Assembly (NCBI RefSeq): GCF_018780105.1
Contig: NZ_JADMKC010000044.1
Coordinates: 1 to 39,660 of the forward strand
Origin: Thiobacillus sp.
GTDB taxonomy: Bacteria > Pseudomonadota > Gammaproteobacteria > Burkholderiales > Thiobacillaceae
Length of the DNA stretch: 39,660 nucleotides
Reading direction: 5' to 3'
A program made the translations under genes and the position numbers. This document shows positions 25,493 to 32,920 of this stretch, in pieces; the stretch's first letter is position 1; each line of letters begins with the position of its first letter. Under the pieces are notes generated by a model, which was given only the letters and a program-made list of their open reading frames with translations, was not told the origin of the DNA and searched no databases.

Positions 25493-26806
25493 TTACTTTG
25501 GCAATGGCTTGCGATAACCCCAAAAGCGGCTCATCAGCGGCTTGACGCTGGTGCCGTGGACAAGAATGGAAAGCGAGACCGCAATGAGCGTCAACTGGAT
25601 CAGCTCCATGGCAAGGTCTTCGGGGAGCCCGTGCTGGATGGCATACATCAGGTAGTACAGCGAACCGATGCCGCGTACCCCGAACCAGCCGACCATGCCG
25701 CGCATCGGCCACGAGGTGCGGGTAAGCAGCAGGCTGGCCATGACGCTGACCGGCCGCGCCACCATGAACAAGAAAAACGCCAGCCCCACTGCCCGCCAGC
25801 TCCAGGAATCGAGAAACAGCGTGCCGCCAATCAACAGGACGAGCATCAATTCCGAGAGCCGCTCCAGATGTTCCTTGAAAACCAGCGAGCCGCCGCTGAC
25901 GGTCGGCGGCGGCTCGTTATCCGGGCATGCGTTTTCAGCTTCCAGTTCGAGGCGGCCGGCTTGCGGCCGATCCTGGGAATTCTGCCCAGCCGCGGCAAGT
26001 TTGAGCTCGGTCTGGCGCAGGGCGACGGCAGCGAAAAATACCGCCAGAAATCCCCACGCACCCACCAGCACACTCAGGCCATACACCACACCAATCAGGC
26101 CGAGTCCAAGGAAATCATCCATTAGGGTGTGCTCGTTGGGCACGCTGCGCAGCTTCCATCCAAGATGGCCCAGTGCAGCGCCGGAGACGACCCCGATGGC
26201 AATTCCCGCCAGCGTGGCCCACAGCACATCGACCAGTACCCAGTGCAGGCTGAATTCACCGAGCTCATGCAGTCCGAGCAATCCCAGTCCCAGCATCACG
26301 AACGGAAAAGCGCTGCCGTCATTCATGCCCGCTTCGCAGGTCAGGGTGAAGCGGAGCTGGTCGCGGTCACCGGGATGACGAATCTGCACATCGGTCGCCA
26401 GCACCGGATCGGTGGGGGCCAGGATCGCGCCCAGCAAGATGCCCGCGCCCAGGGGCAGACCGAGTACATACCAGGCAAAAGCCGCGACCAGTCCGACGCT
26501 GACCGCCATCGATACCGTTGCCAGCAGAATCGGGGGGCGCCAGCGGGCGAGGCTGACCGGCACGGGCATTTTGATCCCGGCGGAAAACAGCGAAATCAGC
26601 AACGCCACTTCGGTCAGCACTTCGAGCAGTGCCGATTCCTTGAGCGGATTGAAATGAAATACGTTGAGCACCGTCGGCCCGACCAGCAGGCCCACCGCCA
26701 GATAGATGATGGCAGGGGTGACCGGCAGGCGCTTGAGTATCGAAGCAGTCAAGCCCCTGGCGAGCAACAGTCCGCCCACAAGCAGAAACCAGAGTGCGCT
26801 AGTCAT
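25493..26806 (-). CDS. Cation:proton antiporter (CPA1-type Na+/H+ exchanger)
   Basis: A 437-aa inner-membrane antiporter with about 11-12 hydrophobic segments. The CPA1 signature LAPTDPVLATDVQIRHP and the acidic EAGMNDGSAFPFVML (ND pair of the ion site) are present. A hydrophilic insert (about 290-320, rich in Asn, Gln and Glu) splits the C-terminal helices. It exchanges Na+ or K+ for H+, supporting pH and salt tolerance. The start at 26806 (MTSALWFLLVGGLLLARG) lacks a strong ribosome site. Its 3' end faces the promoter region of the flavoprotein gene, with 107 bases between. Confidence 0.92.
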   Translation of the reverse strand: MTSALWFLLVGGLLLARGLTASILKRLPVTPAIIYLAVGLLVGPTVLNVFHFNPLKESALLEVLTEVALLISLFSAGIKMPVPVSLARWRPPILLATVSMAVSVGLVAAFAWYVLGLPLGAGILLGAILAPTDPVLATDVQIRHPGDRDQLRFTLTCEAGMNDGSAFPFVMLGLGLLGLHELGEFSLHWVLVDVLWATLAGIAIGVVSGAALGHLGWKLRSVPNEHTLMDDFLGLGLIGVVYGLSVLVGAWGFLAVFFAAVALRQTELKLAAAGQNSQDRPQAGRLELEAENACPDNEPPPTVSGGSLVFKEHLERLSELMLVLLIGGTLFLDSWSWRAVGLAFFLFMVARPVSVMASLLLTRTSWPMRGMVGWFGVRGIGSLYYLMYAIQHGLPEDLAMELIQLTLIAVSLSILVHGTSVKPLMSRFWGYRKPLPK

Positions 26807-26967
26807 GATTCATTCACCCGTTCAGGGGCATTCCGGTTTCAGGATTTCGCCATGACCACGATCCGCGTGCAGCATGACAGCCCGCGCGATCAGTGCCATC
26901 CACCGTCCGCTTGTATAAGCCGCTCCCGGCTACCCTTCAATTACCTCGAATGGCCGGGAAGTTACGG

Positions 26968-27450
26968 TTACTGCCAGCGGCCCATGTGGCTCATTTGCAC
27001 CGTGTCGAAGGTCGCTTGTTGTTCGGTGGTAAGCGTGGCATAGAAGGTTTTGACCGCACCTGCCATCTTGTCCATGTTCTGCGCCCGGTCCTTCATCCAG
27101 TCCGCCATCTTCGCCATCCGTTCCGGCGCGGTCTTCTTCGGCATGGACTGGGCGTTGCCCCTCATCTGATCCCGCATGGCCGCCATGTTTTTGGCTTGAT
27201 CGTTTACGTGTCCGGAGAATGTCTGCCAGGCTGGCTGCTGATCTGCCGTGAGATTGAGCTTGGCCTTCAGCTCGCCAAGATGCTTTTCTGCGCGGGCGAC
27301 GGGATCCATTTTCATGTCGCCCGACATCATGCCCATGCCATCACAGCCCATTCCAGAATGATACGGACCCATTTTCGTGCCGGCCGTTGCGAGACTCACT
27401 GCAAACAGTGAGGAAATCAGTCCCAGCGTAAGTTTGGTATGCAGTTTCAT
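26968..27450 (-). CDS. Spy/CpxP-like periplasmic chaperone (LTxxQ family)
   Basis: A 160-aa periplasmic protein: signal peptide MKLHTKLTLGLISSLFAVSL ending ATA, a Met/Gly/Asp-rich linker (MGCDGMGMMSGDMKMDPVAR), and the two LTxxQ motifs of the Spy/CpxP family (LTADQQPAWQTF and LTTEQQATFDTV) on long helices. Spy proteins are ATP-independent chaperones induced by envelope stress and by metals. AAGGAG precedes the ATG. A palindromic operator copy lies 166 bases upstream (27616-27631). The Met-rich linker may bind copper, which is speculation. Confidence 0.9.
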   Translation of the reverse strand: MKLHTKLTLGLISSLFAVSLATAGTKMGPYHSGMGCDGMGMMSGDMKMDPVARAEKHLGELKAKLNLTADQQPAWQTFSGHVNDQAKNMAAMRDQMRGNAQSMPKKTAPERMAKMADWMKDRAQNMDKMAGAVKTFYATLTTEQQATFDTVQMSHMGRWQ

Positions 27451-27615
27451 GATCAGTCTCCTTAAAAGTACTTTGGATCGTATGGATTACAGCAAAGCGA
27501 CAGCATGCGCCTTTGCCCTGTTTGCTCCCGGCAGCCGGTTATCGGCATTCACTTGCGATACATCCGGACCTTCCGTTTAGCCATCGAGATTCTGCGACTG
27601 CAGCCGGCTTGCGTC

Positions 27616-27631
27616 TGTACGTCAGCGCACA
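27616..27631 (-). promoter_or_regulatory. Operator-like palindrome, copy 5 (Spy-like gene)
   Basis: TGTACG-TCAG-CGCACA, an exact consensus match with GTC on the side facing the Spy-like gene, 166 bases from its start. CAGAAT, read on the minus strand 22 bases past the site, could be a -10 box. Confidence 0.7.
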
Positions 27632-27694
27632 CACGTCATTACCGGCACGCACCCCCATGAAGCTCGAAACTGAACCCGCAGAAACCGCACTGAG

Positions 27695-27710
27695 TGTGTG
27701 CTGTCGTACA
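27695..27710 (+). promoter_or_regulatory. Operator-like palindrome, copy 6 (DsrC-like gene)
   Basis: TGTGTG-CTGT-CGTACA on the plus strand, followed by GAC: the inverted orientation of the other copies, with one mismatch. It faces the plus-strand DsrC-like gene, 158 bases from its start. TAGTAT (27731-27736) begins 21 bases past the site and is a good -10 candidate. Confidence 0.68.
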
Positions 27711-27868
27711 GACGCCTGTATTCCCCTGAGTAGTATTGCGGGAAAGGATTAGGGCCATGACAGCAAACGGCCATTCCCGGAAAGAGCCCTCAGTCCCGGC
27801 TTGAGGTGGGCGGTATATCACTGCTTGCCCGAGTATGAGGAAATCCACTGAACAACAGGAGCAGGATC

Positions 27869-28237
27869 ATGAACAATGCGACACAGGAATACATCCGCCC
27901 AGGCTACGAAGTCGAACCCGTACCAGGCTTTCCCCATGCACCGTCCGACTGGACCCGCGAAGACGCCGAAAAAATCGCCCAAACAGAAGGCCTGACGCTG
28001 ACTGAAGAACATTGGCAGGTGGTACGTGCGTTACAGGATATCTGTATGCACAGCGAGGAACCCTCGTTGAACCTTCGCGACTTGCACGATGCGCTCGACG
28101 AGCACTTCCATTCCGCAGGCGGCATCAAGTATCTCTACGAACTGTTTCCCAAGGGCCCGCTGGCTCAGGGCTGTCTGCTCGCAGGCCTGCAACCGCCAGC
28201 AGACGCGCAGGAACCAGGCATGGGCAGCGCGGCCTGA
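27869..28237 (+). CDS. DsrC/TusE family sulfur-relay-like protein lacking the terminal Cys
   Basis: A 122-aa cytoplasmic protein of the DsrC/TusE family. Family motifs: GYEVEPVPGFPHAPSDWTRE, EGLTLTEEHWQVVRALQDI and GGIKYLYELFPKGPLAQGC. In DsrC two C-terminal cysteines carry sulfur; the inner one (CysB) is present as Cys102, but the penultimate CysA is absent because the C-terminus runs on as PPADAQEPGMGSAA. Another Cys (59) is outside this system. It therefore cannot form the usual CysA-CysB trisulfide, and a regulatory or altered carrier role is likely. AGGAGCAGGATC precedes the ATG. It has its own operator copy and -10 box, and no dsr genes are nearby. Confidence 0.9.
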   Translation: MNNATQEYIRPGYEVEPVPGFPHAPSDWTREDAEKIAQTEGLTLTEEHWQVVRALQDICMHSEEPSLNLRDLHDALDEHFHSAGGIKYLYELFPKGPLAQGCLLAGLQPPADAQEPGMGSAA

Positions 28238-28392
28238 ACGATCGGGAACCGGAAAACGATGATCGAAGCCGGCTTGTGGCGCGTGTCGTTGGAGAACGGA
28301 AAAGGGGCTGTGCATTCCCGATGCAGGGCCTATGCTCCGAAAATGCGGGCAATTCCGGTTGCCACTTCATCTGACCCACACAACGGTGCACC

Positions 28393-29331
28393 ATGAAATT
28401 CAAGGATTACTACGCGGTTTTCGGCGTGCCGCGCGATGCGACACAGGACGACATCAAACGCGCTTACCGCAAGCTGGCCCGTCAATACCACCCGGATGTC
28501 AGCAAGGACCCCGATGCCGATGTACGTTTCAAGGAACTGGGTGAGGCCTACGCCGTCCTGAAGGATCCCGAGAAACGCGCGGCCTACGATCAGGTTGGCA
28601 GCCAGTGGAAGGCCGGACAGGATTTCCAGCCACCGCCTGACTGGGATGCCGGATTCGAGTTCAGCGGACGCGACTTCGGAGCGGGCGCCGACCCGGGTCA
28701 CAGCGACTTCTTCGAAGCGCTGTTTGGCCGCCGGGCCCGGGGCGGACAACGGCCCGGCATGCATGCGCGCGGCCAGGACCACCATGCCAAAGTGTTGATC
28801 GATCTGGAAGACGCTTACCGTGGTGTCCAGCGCAGCATCTCACTGCGTATGCCTGTGCCGGATGAGCACGGACGCGTCGTGCTGCGGGAGCGCAAGCTTG
28901 ATGTCCGCATCCCCAAAGGCATTCGGGCGGGCCAGCATTTGCGCCTGGCTGGACAAGGTGAGCCCGGGGTAGGCGAAGGGCCGCCCGGCGATTTGTTTCT
29001 GGAAATTGAATTCAAGCCGCACGCACAGTTCCGCGTCATCGGCCCGGATGTCTATCTGGACCTGCCGCTGGCGCCGTGGGAGGCTGCGCTCGGCTGTTCG
29101 CTGACCGTACCGACGCCGGAAGGATCGGTGCAACTCACCGTTCCGGCGGGATCGGCGGCGGGTCGGCAGTTGCGGCTGAAGGGCAAAGGCATTCCAGGCA
29201 AAACCCCCGGCGATCTATACGCTGTGCTGGCCATCGTCCTGCCCCCCGCCGTCAACGAAGACGAGAAGGCGGCCTACCGCGCAATGGCCGAAGCCTTCGA
29301 TTTCAACGCGCGCGCGCCGATGAAAGGCTGA
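28393..29331 (+). CDS. cbpA: DnaJ-like co-chaperone CbpA
   Basis: A 312-aa Hsp40: N-terminal J domain (DYYAVFGVPRDATQDDIKRA) with the HPD motif at 33-35, a Gly/Phe linker (about 75-115, FEFSGRDFGAGADPGHSDFF), no zinc-finger domain, and a C-terminal substrate-binding DnaJ region (VLIDLEDAYRGVQRSISLRM, RIPKGIRAGQHLRLAGQG). The missing zinc centre marks the CbpA type. It is followed 6 bases later by its modulator gene cbpM, so the pair is an operon. It stimulates DnaK and is a stress or stationary-phase chaperone in E. coli. Confidence 0.94.
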   Translation: MKFKDYYAVFGVPRDATQDDIKRAYRKLARQYHPDVSKDPDADVRFKELGEAYAVLKDPEKRAAYDQVGSQWKAGQDFQPPPDWDAGFEFSGRDFGAGADPGHSDFFEALFGRRARGGQRPGMHARGQDHHAKVLIDLEDAYRGVQRSISLRMPVPDEHGRVVLRERKLDVRIPKGIRAGQHLRLAGQGEPGVGEGPPGDLFLEIEFKPHAQFRVIGPDVYLDLPLAPWEAALGCSLTVPTPEGSVQLTVPAGSAAGRQLRLKGKGIPGKTPGDLYAVLAIVLPPAVNEDEKAAYRAMAEAFDFNARAPMKG

Positions 29332-29337
29332 TCCGTC

Positions 29338-29655
29338 ATGAGCACAACAGAAATTCAATCCATCCAGGGCCTGATCGTCGAAGAGGACATTCCGCTGACA
29401 CTGGAGGACTTGTGTCAGGCATGTTTCGCTCCCCGGGAGCATGTGATCGCCTGGGTCGTGGAAGGGGTGCTGGAGCCGCTCGGTGAAACGCCGCAAGACT
29501 GGCGCTTCACCGGCGCGTCCCTGCATCGCGCACGGCTGGCGTTGTGGCTCACCCGCGATCTGGAAATCAATCTGCCCGGCGTGGCGCTGGCGCTGGATTT
29601 GTTTGATGAAATCGCAGCGCTGCAAGCACATCAGCAACGCGTTGGACCGCGCTGA
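29338..29655 (+). CDS. cbpM: Chaperone modulator CbpM
   Basis: A 105-aa protein with a MerR-like helical pattern (LTLEDLCQACFAPREHVIAW, then VVEGVLEPLG, WRFTGASLHRARLALWLTRD and NLPGVALALDLFDEIAALQA). CbpM binds the J domain of CbpA and inhibits its co-chaperone activity. The position directly after cbpA and the size fit well. Its stop lies inside a 7-bp stem hairpin shared with the end of the convergent folE gene. Confidence 0.92.
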   Translation: MSTTEIQSIQGLIVEEDIPLTLEDLCQACFAPREHVIAWVVEGVLEPLGETPQDWRFTGASLHRARLALWLTRDLEINLPGVALALDLFDEIAALQAHQQRVGPR

Positions 29656-29671
29656 GCGGCAAGTCGCTCAG
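29652..29671. terminator. Hairpin between convergent cbpM and folE
   Basis: CTGAGCG (29652-29658) pairs perfectly with CGCTCAG (29665-29671), 6-base loop. It overlaps the stop codon of cbpM and the end of folE, only 12 bases apart. No T run is present. The same stem sequence lies between the other convergent pair at 8172-8188. Confidence 0.42.
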
Positions 29672-30309
29672 GTATTGCTCAACGGCCCCGCGCCCGTTCG
29701 GCCGATCATCGCCAGAAACTCGCGCCGGGTTGAACTATCCGAGCGAAAGGCACCCAGCATGCGGCTGGTCACCATGGCCGCACCCACTTTGTGTACGCCG
29801 CGCGTGCTCATGCATTGATGGGCTGCCTCGATCACCACCGCAACGCCTTTCGGTTGCAACACGTCGTTCAGCGTATCGGCGATCTGCACCGTCATCCTTT
29901 CCTGGATCTGCAGGCGCTTGGCATAGATGTCGACCAGGCGGGCCAGCTTGGAAATGCCCACGACCCGGCGATCCGGCAGATAGGCCACATGCGCCTTGCC
30001 GATGATCGGCACCATGTGGTGCTCGCAATGGCTTTCAAAACGGATATCGGTCATCACGATCATTTCGTCGTAGCCATCGACTTCGGAGAACGTACGCGAC
30101 AGGGTCTGCACCGGATCCTCCAGATAACCGGCGAAGAATTCCTCGTAGGAGCGCACGACGCGCGCCGGGGTATCGAGCAGGCCCTCGCGATCAGGGTCAT
30201 CACCGGCCCAGCGGATCAGCGTACGTACCGCGTCTTCGGCGGCCGCACGATCAGGCCGGGCCGAGGGTTCGGATGTTCTGGAGGGGGTGTCAGGCGGTAT
30301 GGAAGCCAT
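29668..30309 (-). CDS. folE: GTP cyclohydrolase I
   Basis: Zn-dependent enzyme that converts GTP to dihydroneopterin triphosphate, the first step of folate and pterin synthesis. The 213-aa product has Zn ligands Cys95 and His98 in [11 protein letters not shown] and Cys166 in HQCMSTRGV, plus the family segments [37 protein letters not shown] and [13 protein letters not shown] 30309 is preferred to the 30420 frame start, since the residues before it are not family-like. Length and N-terminal extension are normal. It may belong to a tetrahydrobiopterin or tRNA queuosine branch in addition to folate; the context does not tell. Confidence 0.95.
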   Translation of the reverse strand: MASIPPDTPSRTSEPSARPDRAAAEDAVRTLIRWAGDDPDREGLLDTPARVVRSYEEFFAGYLEDPVQTLSRTFSEVDGYDEMIVMTDIRFESHCEHHMVPIIGKAHVAYLPDRRVVGISKLARLVDIYAKRLQIQERMTVQIADTLNDVLQPKGVAVVIEAAHQCMSTRGVHKVGAAMVTSRMLGAFRSDSSTRREFLAMIGRTGAGPLSNT

Positions 30310-30471
30310 GCGGACGGTCCTTTCCTGCTCGGGAAACTGGGGACTGCTACAGGATAGGCGGAACTGAAAGTCCGGGCGTCCTGCCATTGCTCGCGGCGCG
30401 CGGCGTGGGTTCGCTTGCACTTTGCCCGCGCGTGCGGCTGAACCACATTGCCCGCGAAGGCAGCGCGAGGA

Positions 30472-30669
30472 TTATTCCTTGTCGCCCTTTGCCGCGTCCT
30501 GAATGCTTTCGCCGGCTTTTTCAACCTGTTCCCCGACCTTCTCAGTCGTCTGGTCGAGTTTCTTGCCGGCCTGTTCCGCCGGGCCTTCCTGTTGCTGGCA
30601 GCCGGACAGCGTCACAAACAACACTCCCATGGCCAGAGCGGTAAGCGCCATCTTGTCGAATTTCATCAT
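30472..30669 (-). CDS. Small lipoprotein with LEA-like charged repeat
   Basis: A 65-aa lipoprotein: signal MMKFDKMALTALAMGVLFVT with lipobox LSGC (Cys24), then a Gln/Lys/Glu-rich helix with repeats spaced about 7-11 residues (AEQAGKKLDQTTEKVGEQVE, KAGESIQDAAKGDK), similar in feel to LEA-type desiccation proteins. AGGAGA is 6 bases before ATG 30669; a second ATG follows at once. It lies 125 bases after the glycine-zipper lipoprotein gene on the same strand, so the two may share a transcript. Function unknown; probably envelope stress. Confidence 0.75.
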   Translation of the reverse strand: MMKFDKMALTALAMGVLFVTLSGCQQQEGPAEQAGKKLDQTTEKVGEQVEKAGESIQDAAKGDKE

Positions 30670-30794
30670 GTGGTTCTCCTGGTAATTTGTTTGTCCGGCA
30701 GCGAGCTTGAGCATGTCGCTCATGCCCGCTGCGGACGCATGGCAATGCGTGAGCGTGACGCAGCGACCGGGCAGACTGGCGCTAAGTACGTTGA

Positions 30795-31016
30795 TCATTT
30801 ATCACCGACCTCGTGTCCGATAACACCACCGACGGCCGCACCACCAACGGTTCCGACCGCGCTGCCGTTTGTGAGTACCGCACCGCCAACTGCACCGATT
30901 CCAGCACCGATGGCGGTGCTTTTATCCTGTGTCGACATATTGGAACACCCGCCCAAGCTGAACAGCATGGCGGCGACAACGGTGGTACTGAACGTGAATC
31001 TCTGTATCGTTTTCAT
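30795..31016 (-). CDS. Glycine-zipper lipoprotein (OsmB-like)
   Basis: A 73-aa lipoprotein: signal with lipobox SLGGC (Cys24), then a glycine-zipper hairpin (STAIGAGIGAVGGAVLTNGS and AVGTVGGAAVGGVIGHEVGD). This is the OsmB/glycine-zipper 2TM type, induced by osmotic and envelope stress in E. coli. AAAGGAG precedes the ATG. An operator copy (31136-31151) lies 119 bases upstream, with TAGACT placed as -10. Probably a stress-induced outer-membrane protein. Confidence 0.88.
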   Translation of the reverse strand: MKTIQRFTFSTTVVAAMLFSLGGCSNMSTQDKSTAIGAGIGAVGGAVLTNGSAVGTVGGAAVGGVIGHEVGDK

Positions 31017-31135
31017 GGGACATCTCCTTTTCTGAACTCACGCACCCGGTGTTGCGCACCGGGACGAACTGCACTCAAGCAGTACGCATACATGGCTCCG
31101 ATATTTGAAGTCTATGCGGAAGGCGTCACCCGGTC

Positions 31136-31151
31136 TGTCTGCTGACGCACA
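31136..31151 (-). promoter_or_regulatory. Operator-like palindrome, copy 7 (glycine-zipper lipoprotein)
   Basis: TGTCTG-CTGA-CGCACA, with a perfect right half and two mismatches in the left half, flanked by GTC and TAAG. The GTC side faces the lipoprotein gene 119 bases away. TAGACT on the minus strand (31109-31114) begins 22 bases past the site. Confidence 0.6.
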
Positions 31152-31243
31152 TAAGCGGCAATCAAACCGGGCACATGCTGGGTAGCGTGCAGCCCGGCAT
31201 CAATTGATAAAAAGTGGGAAAAACGGGCGGACGGAAAAGGCGT

Positions 31244-31987
31244 TCATTGATCTGTTTCTGCGCCGGCATGGCGATACTGCACATCGGGCAACAGGCGGTC
31301 GAGTTCCTTCTTGACCACGGCGTAGCACTCGCACGCGTGGGCCTCCAGCCCATGCCGGTCGAGCACGGCAATGTGGCCACGACGGTAGCTGATCAGGCCG
31401 GCGCGTTGCAATTTCCCGGCTGCTTCGGTGATGCCTTCGCGGCGCACACCCAGCATGCTGGCGACCAGTTCCTGCGTCATGATCAATTCATTCGCCGGCA
31501 TGCGGTCGAGCGTCAACAACAGCCAGCGGCACAACTGCTGCTCCAGTGAGTGATGCCGGTTGCATACTGCCGTCTGCGCGGTCTGCGTCAGCAGTGCCTG
31601 GGTGTAACGCAACAACAGAGGCTGCATCAAACCGGCGCGGTCGAACGCTTCCTTCAGCAGTTTCCCTTCCAACCGGTACGCATGACCGGCCGTCTGCACG
31701 ACGGCCGTGCTCGACGTGGTTTCACCGCCCAGGAAAAGGGAAATTCCGACGACCCCTTCATTGCCCACCCCTGCGGTTTCAGCCGTTGCGCCAGACTCCA
31801 TCACATAGTGCAGCGACACAATGGCGGTGGTGGGGAAATAGGCGTGCTTCAGCTTTTCGCCGGGCCCGTAAAGGATTTTTCCGAGCGGCATCGCAACCCA
31901 CTCCAGGTGCGTGGCCAGCGCGTCAAATTCCGCTGTGGGCAGCGCGGCGAGAAGATGGTTCTGGCTTGGATTCGGGTTCAATGACAT
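31244..31987 (-). CDS. Crp/Fnr-family transcription regulator
   Basis: A 247-aa regulator: N-terminal cyclic-nucleotide-type beta barrel (about 15-130; VAMPLGKILYGPGEKLKHAY, YVMESGATAETAGVGNEGVV) and a C-terminal helix-turn-helix (about 170-225; ELVASMLGVRREGITEAAGK, LQRAGLISYRRGHIAVLDR). Residues of the classical cAMP pocket and the FNR N-terminal Fe-S cysteines are absent, so the ligand is unknown; a C-terminal CECY pair may matter. It is last in the minus-strand kinase operon (about 50 bases after the PAS response regulator). As the only Crp-like protein in the window it is the best candidate for the recurrent palindrome, whose half-sites and 4-base centre fit this family. Confidence 0.9.
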   Translation of the reverse strand: MSLNPNPSQNHLLAALPTAEFDALATHLEWVAMPLGKILYGPGEKLKHAYFPTTAIVSLHYVMESGATAETAGVGNEGVVGISLFLGGETTSSTAVVQTAGHAYRLEGKLLKEAFDRAGLMQPLLLRYTQALLTQTAQTAVCNRHHSLEQQLCRWLLLTLDRMPANELIMTQELVASMLGVRREGITEAAGKLQRAGLISYRRGHIAVLDRHGLEAHACECYAVVKKELDRLLPDVQYRHAGAETDQ

Positions 31988-32037
31988 GACTGCGTGCGGT
32001 GATCCTGTGCGTTCTGTTTTTCAGGTGGTTCCACTTT

Positions 32038-32850
32038 TCAGGTCAGCTCCACGCCGATTCCCCGGTATCCGACAAACCGGCTGGACTGGTTGAACATCGG
32101 CTCACCGCTTACCCTGAACTGTTGGCGCGATCCATCGGTATTGATGCGGTGGAATACAAAATCCAGGAAGGGCTGCCGGGCGACAATCTTTGCCTGAAGT
32201 TCTTTCCGCTCGGCTTCATTCCAGCCTGCTGCCTGAACGTCGCCGGGTTTTCCTTGCGCGGCATCAGCCCCGAGTCCGAGCATTTCCTGTACCGGACCGG
32301 AAGTTTTGGTAAACGTCCCGTTTTCATCCTGCTCCCAATACCAGTCGGAGGCCAACTCGGTCAGGCTGCGATAGCGGGCCTCGCTATCGCTCAATTCGGC
32401 GGTCCGTTCCCGCACGGTTTGTTCTAGCACATTGTTGTAATTCTTGAGCTTTTTGTACATCAGCCGCACTTCCAGCAAGTTGTGGATACGGGTCTTGACT
32501 TCGACCAGATCGAACGGCTTGCTGATGAAATCCTTGGCGCCTGCCTGCAATGCCCGCAGCTTGTGGCCAGGTTGAGCCGTGATCGCGAGGACGGGAAGAT
32601 AACTCTCCCCCTCGATGGCCTTGAGGCCTTCCATCACCTGAAATCCATCCATGCCAGGCATCTGAAGGTCAAGCAGGATCAGGTCGTAGTCGTGTTCCCG
32701 ATGCAGCGCACACACCGCCTGCGGATTCACAGTCGAGGTCACGCAACTGTAGCCGGCCTCACGCAGCACTTGCTCGAGCAGCTGCACATTGGCTTCCTGA
32801 TCGTCCACGACCAGAATGCCTGCATTAAAAATATCGATGCTGTTTTCCAT
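32038..32850 (-). CDS. Response regulator with PAS domain and no output domain
   Basis: A 270-aa protein: receiver domain 10-130 with the phosphoacceptor Asp61 (LILLDLQMPGMDGF) and Lys in ISKPFDLVEVK; a coiled-coil linker (KKLKNYNNVLEQTVRERTAE); and one PAS domain about 160-268 (ELASDWYWEQDENGTFTKTS, FRVSGEPMF). It ends at GYRGIGVELT, exactly where similar proteins usually continue into a GGDEF or kinase domain. No such domain follows in the 50 bases before the next gene. The receiver is closely similar to that of its neighbour, suggesting duplication. It probably passes a signal within the four-gene operon. Confidence 0.86.
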   Translation of the reverse strand: MENSIDIFNAGILVVDDQEANVQLLEQVLREAGYSCVTSTVNPQAVCALHREHDYDLILLDLQMPGMDGFQVMEGLKAIEGESYLPVLAITAQPGHKLRALQAGAKDFISKPFDLVEVKTRIHNLLEVRLMYKKLKNYNNVLEQTVRERTAELSDSEARYRSLTELASDWYWEQDENGTFTKTSGPVQEMLGLGADAAQGKPGDVQAAGWNEAERKELQAKIVARQPFLDFVFHRINTDGSRQQFRVSGEPMFNQSSRFVGYRGIGVELT

Positions 32851-32920
32851 TTCGTTTTCTTTCGCTCATTCGCTCAAATGTCTTGCTTCATGCAGGGACT
32901 TACGTCGGATCGCGCAGTCG

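Larger units (their letters stand above)
27451..27868. other. 418-bp divergent region between Spy-like and DsrC-like genes
   Basis: It holds two operator-like palindromes, 27616-27631 and 27695-27710, whose centres are 79 bases apart and which point in opposite directions, one towards each gene. Short open frames crossing it look non-coding because they run through both sites. Ribosome sites of both flanking genes lie at its ends. Confidence 0.65.

Noticed and set aside
27513..27752. 79-aa plus-strand open frame between the Spy-like and DsrC-like genes
   Set aside because: It runs through both operator copies, has no ribosome site and no recognisable protein pattern.
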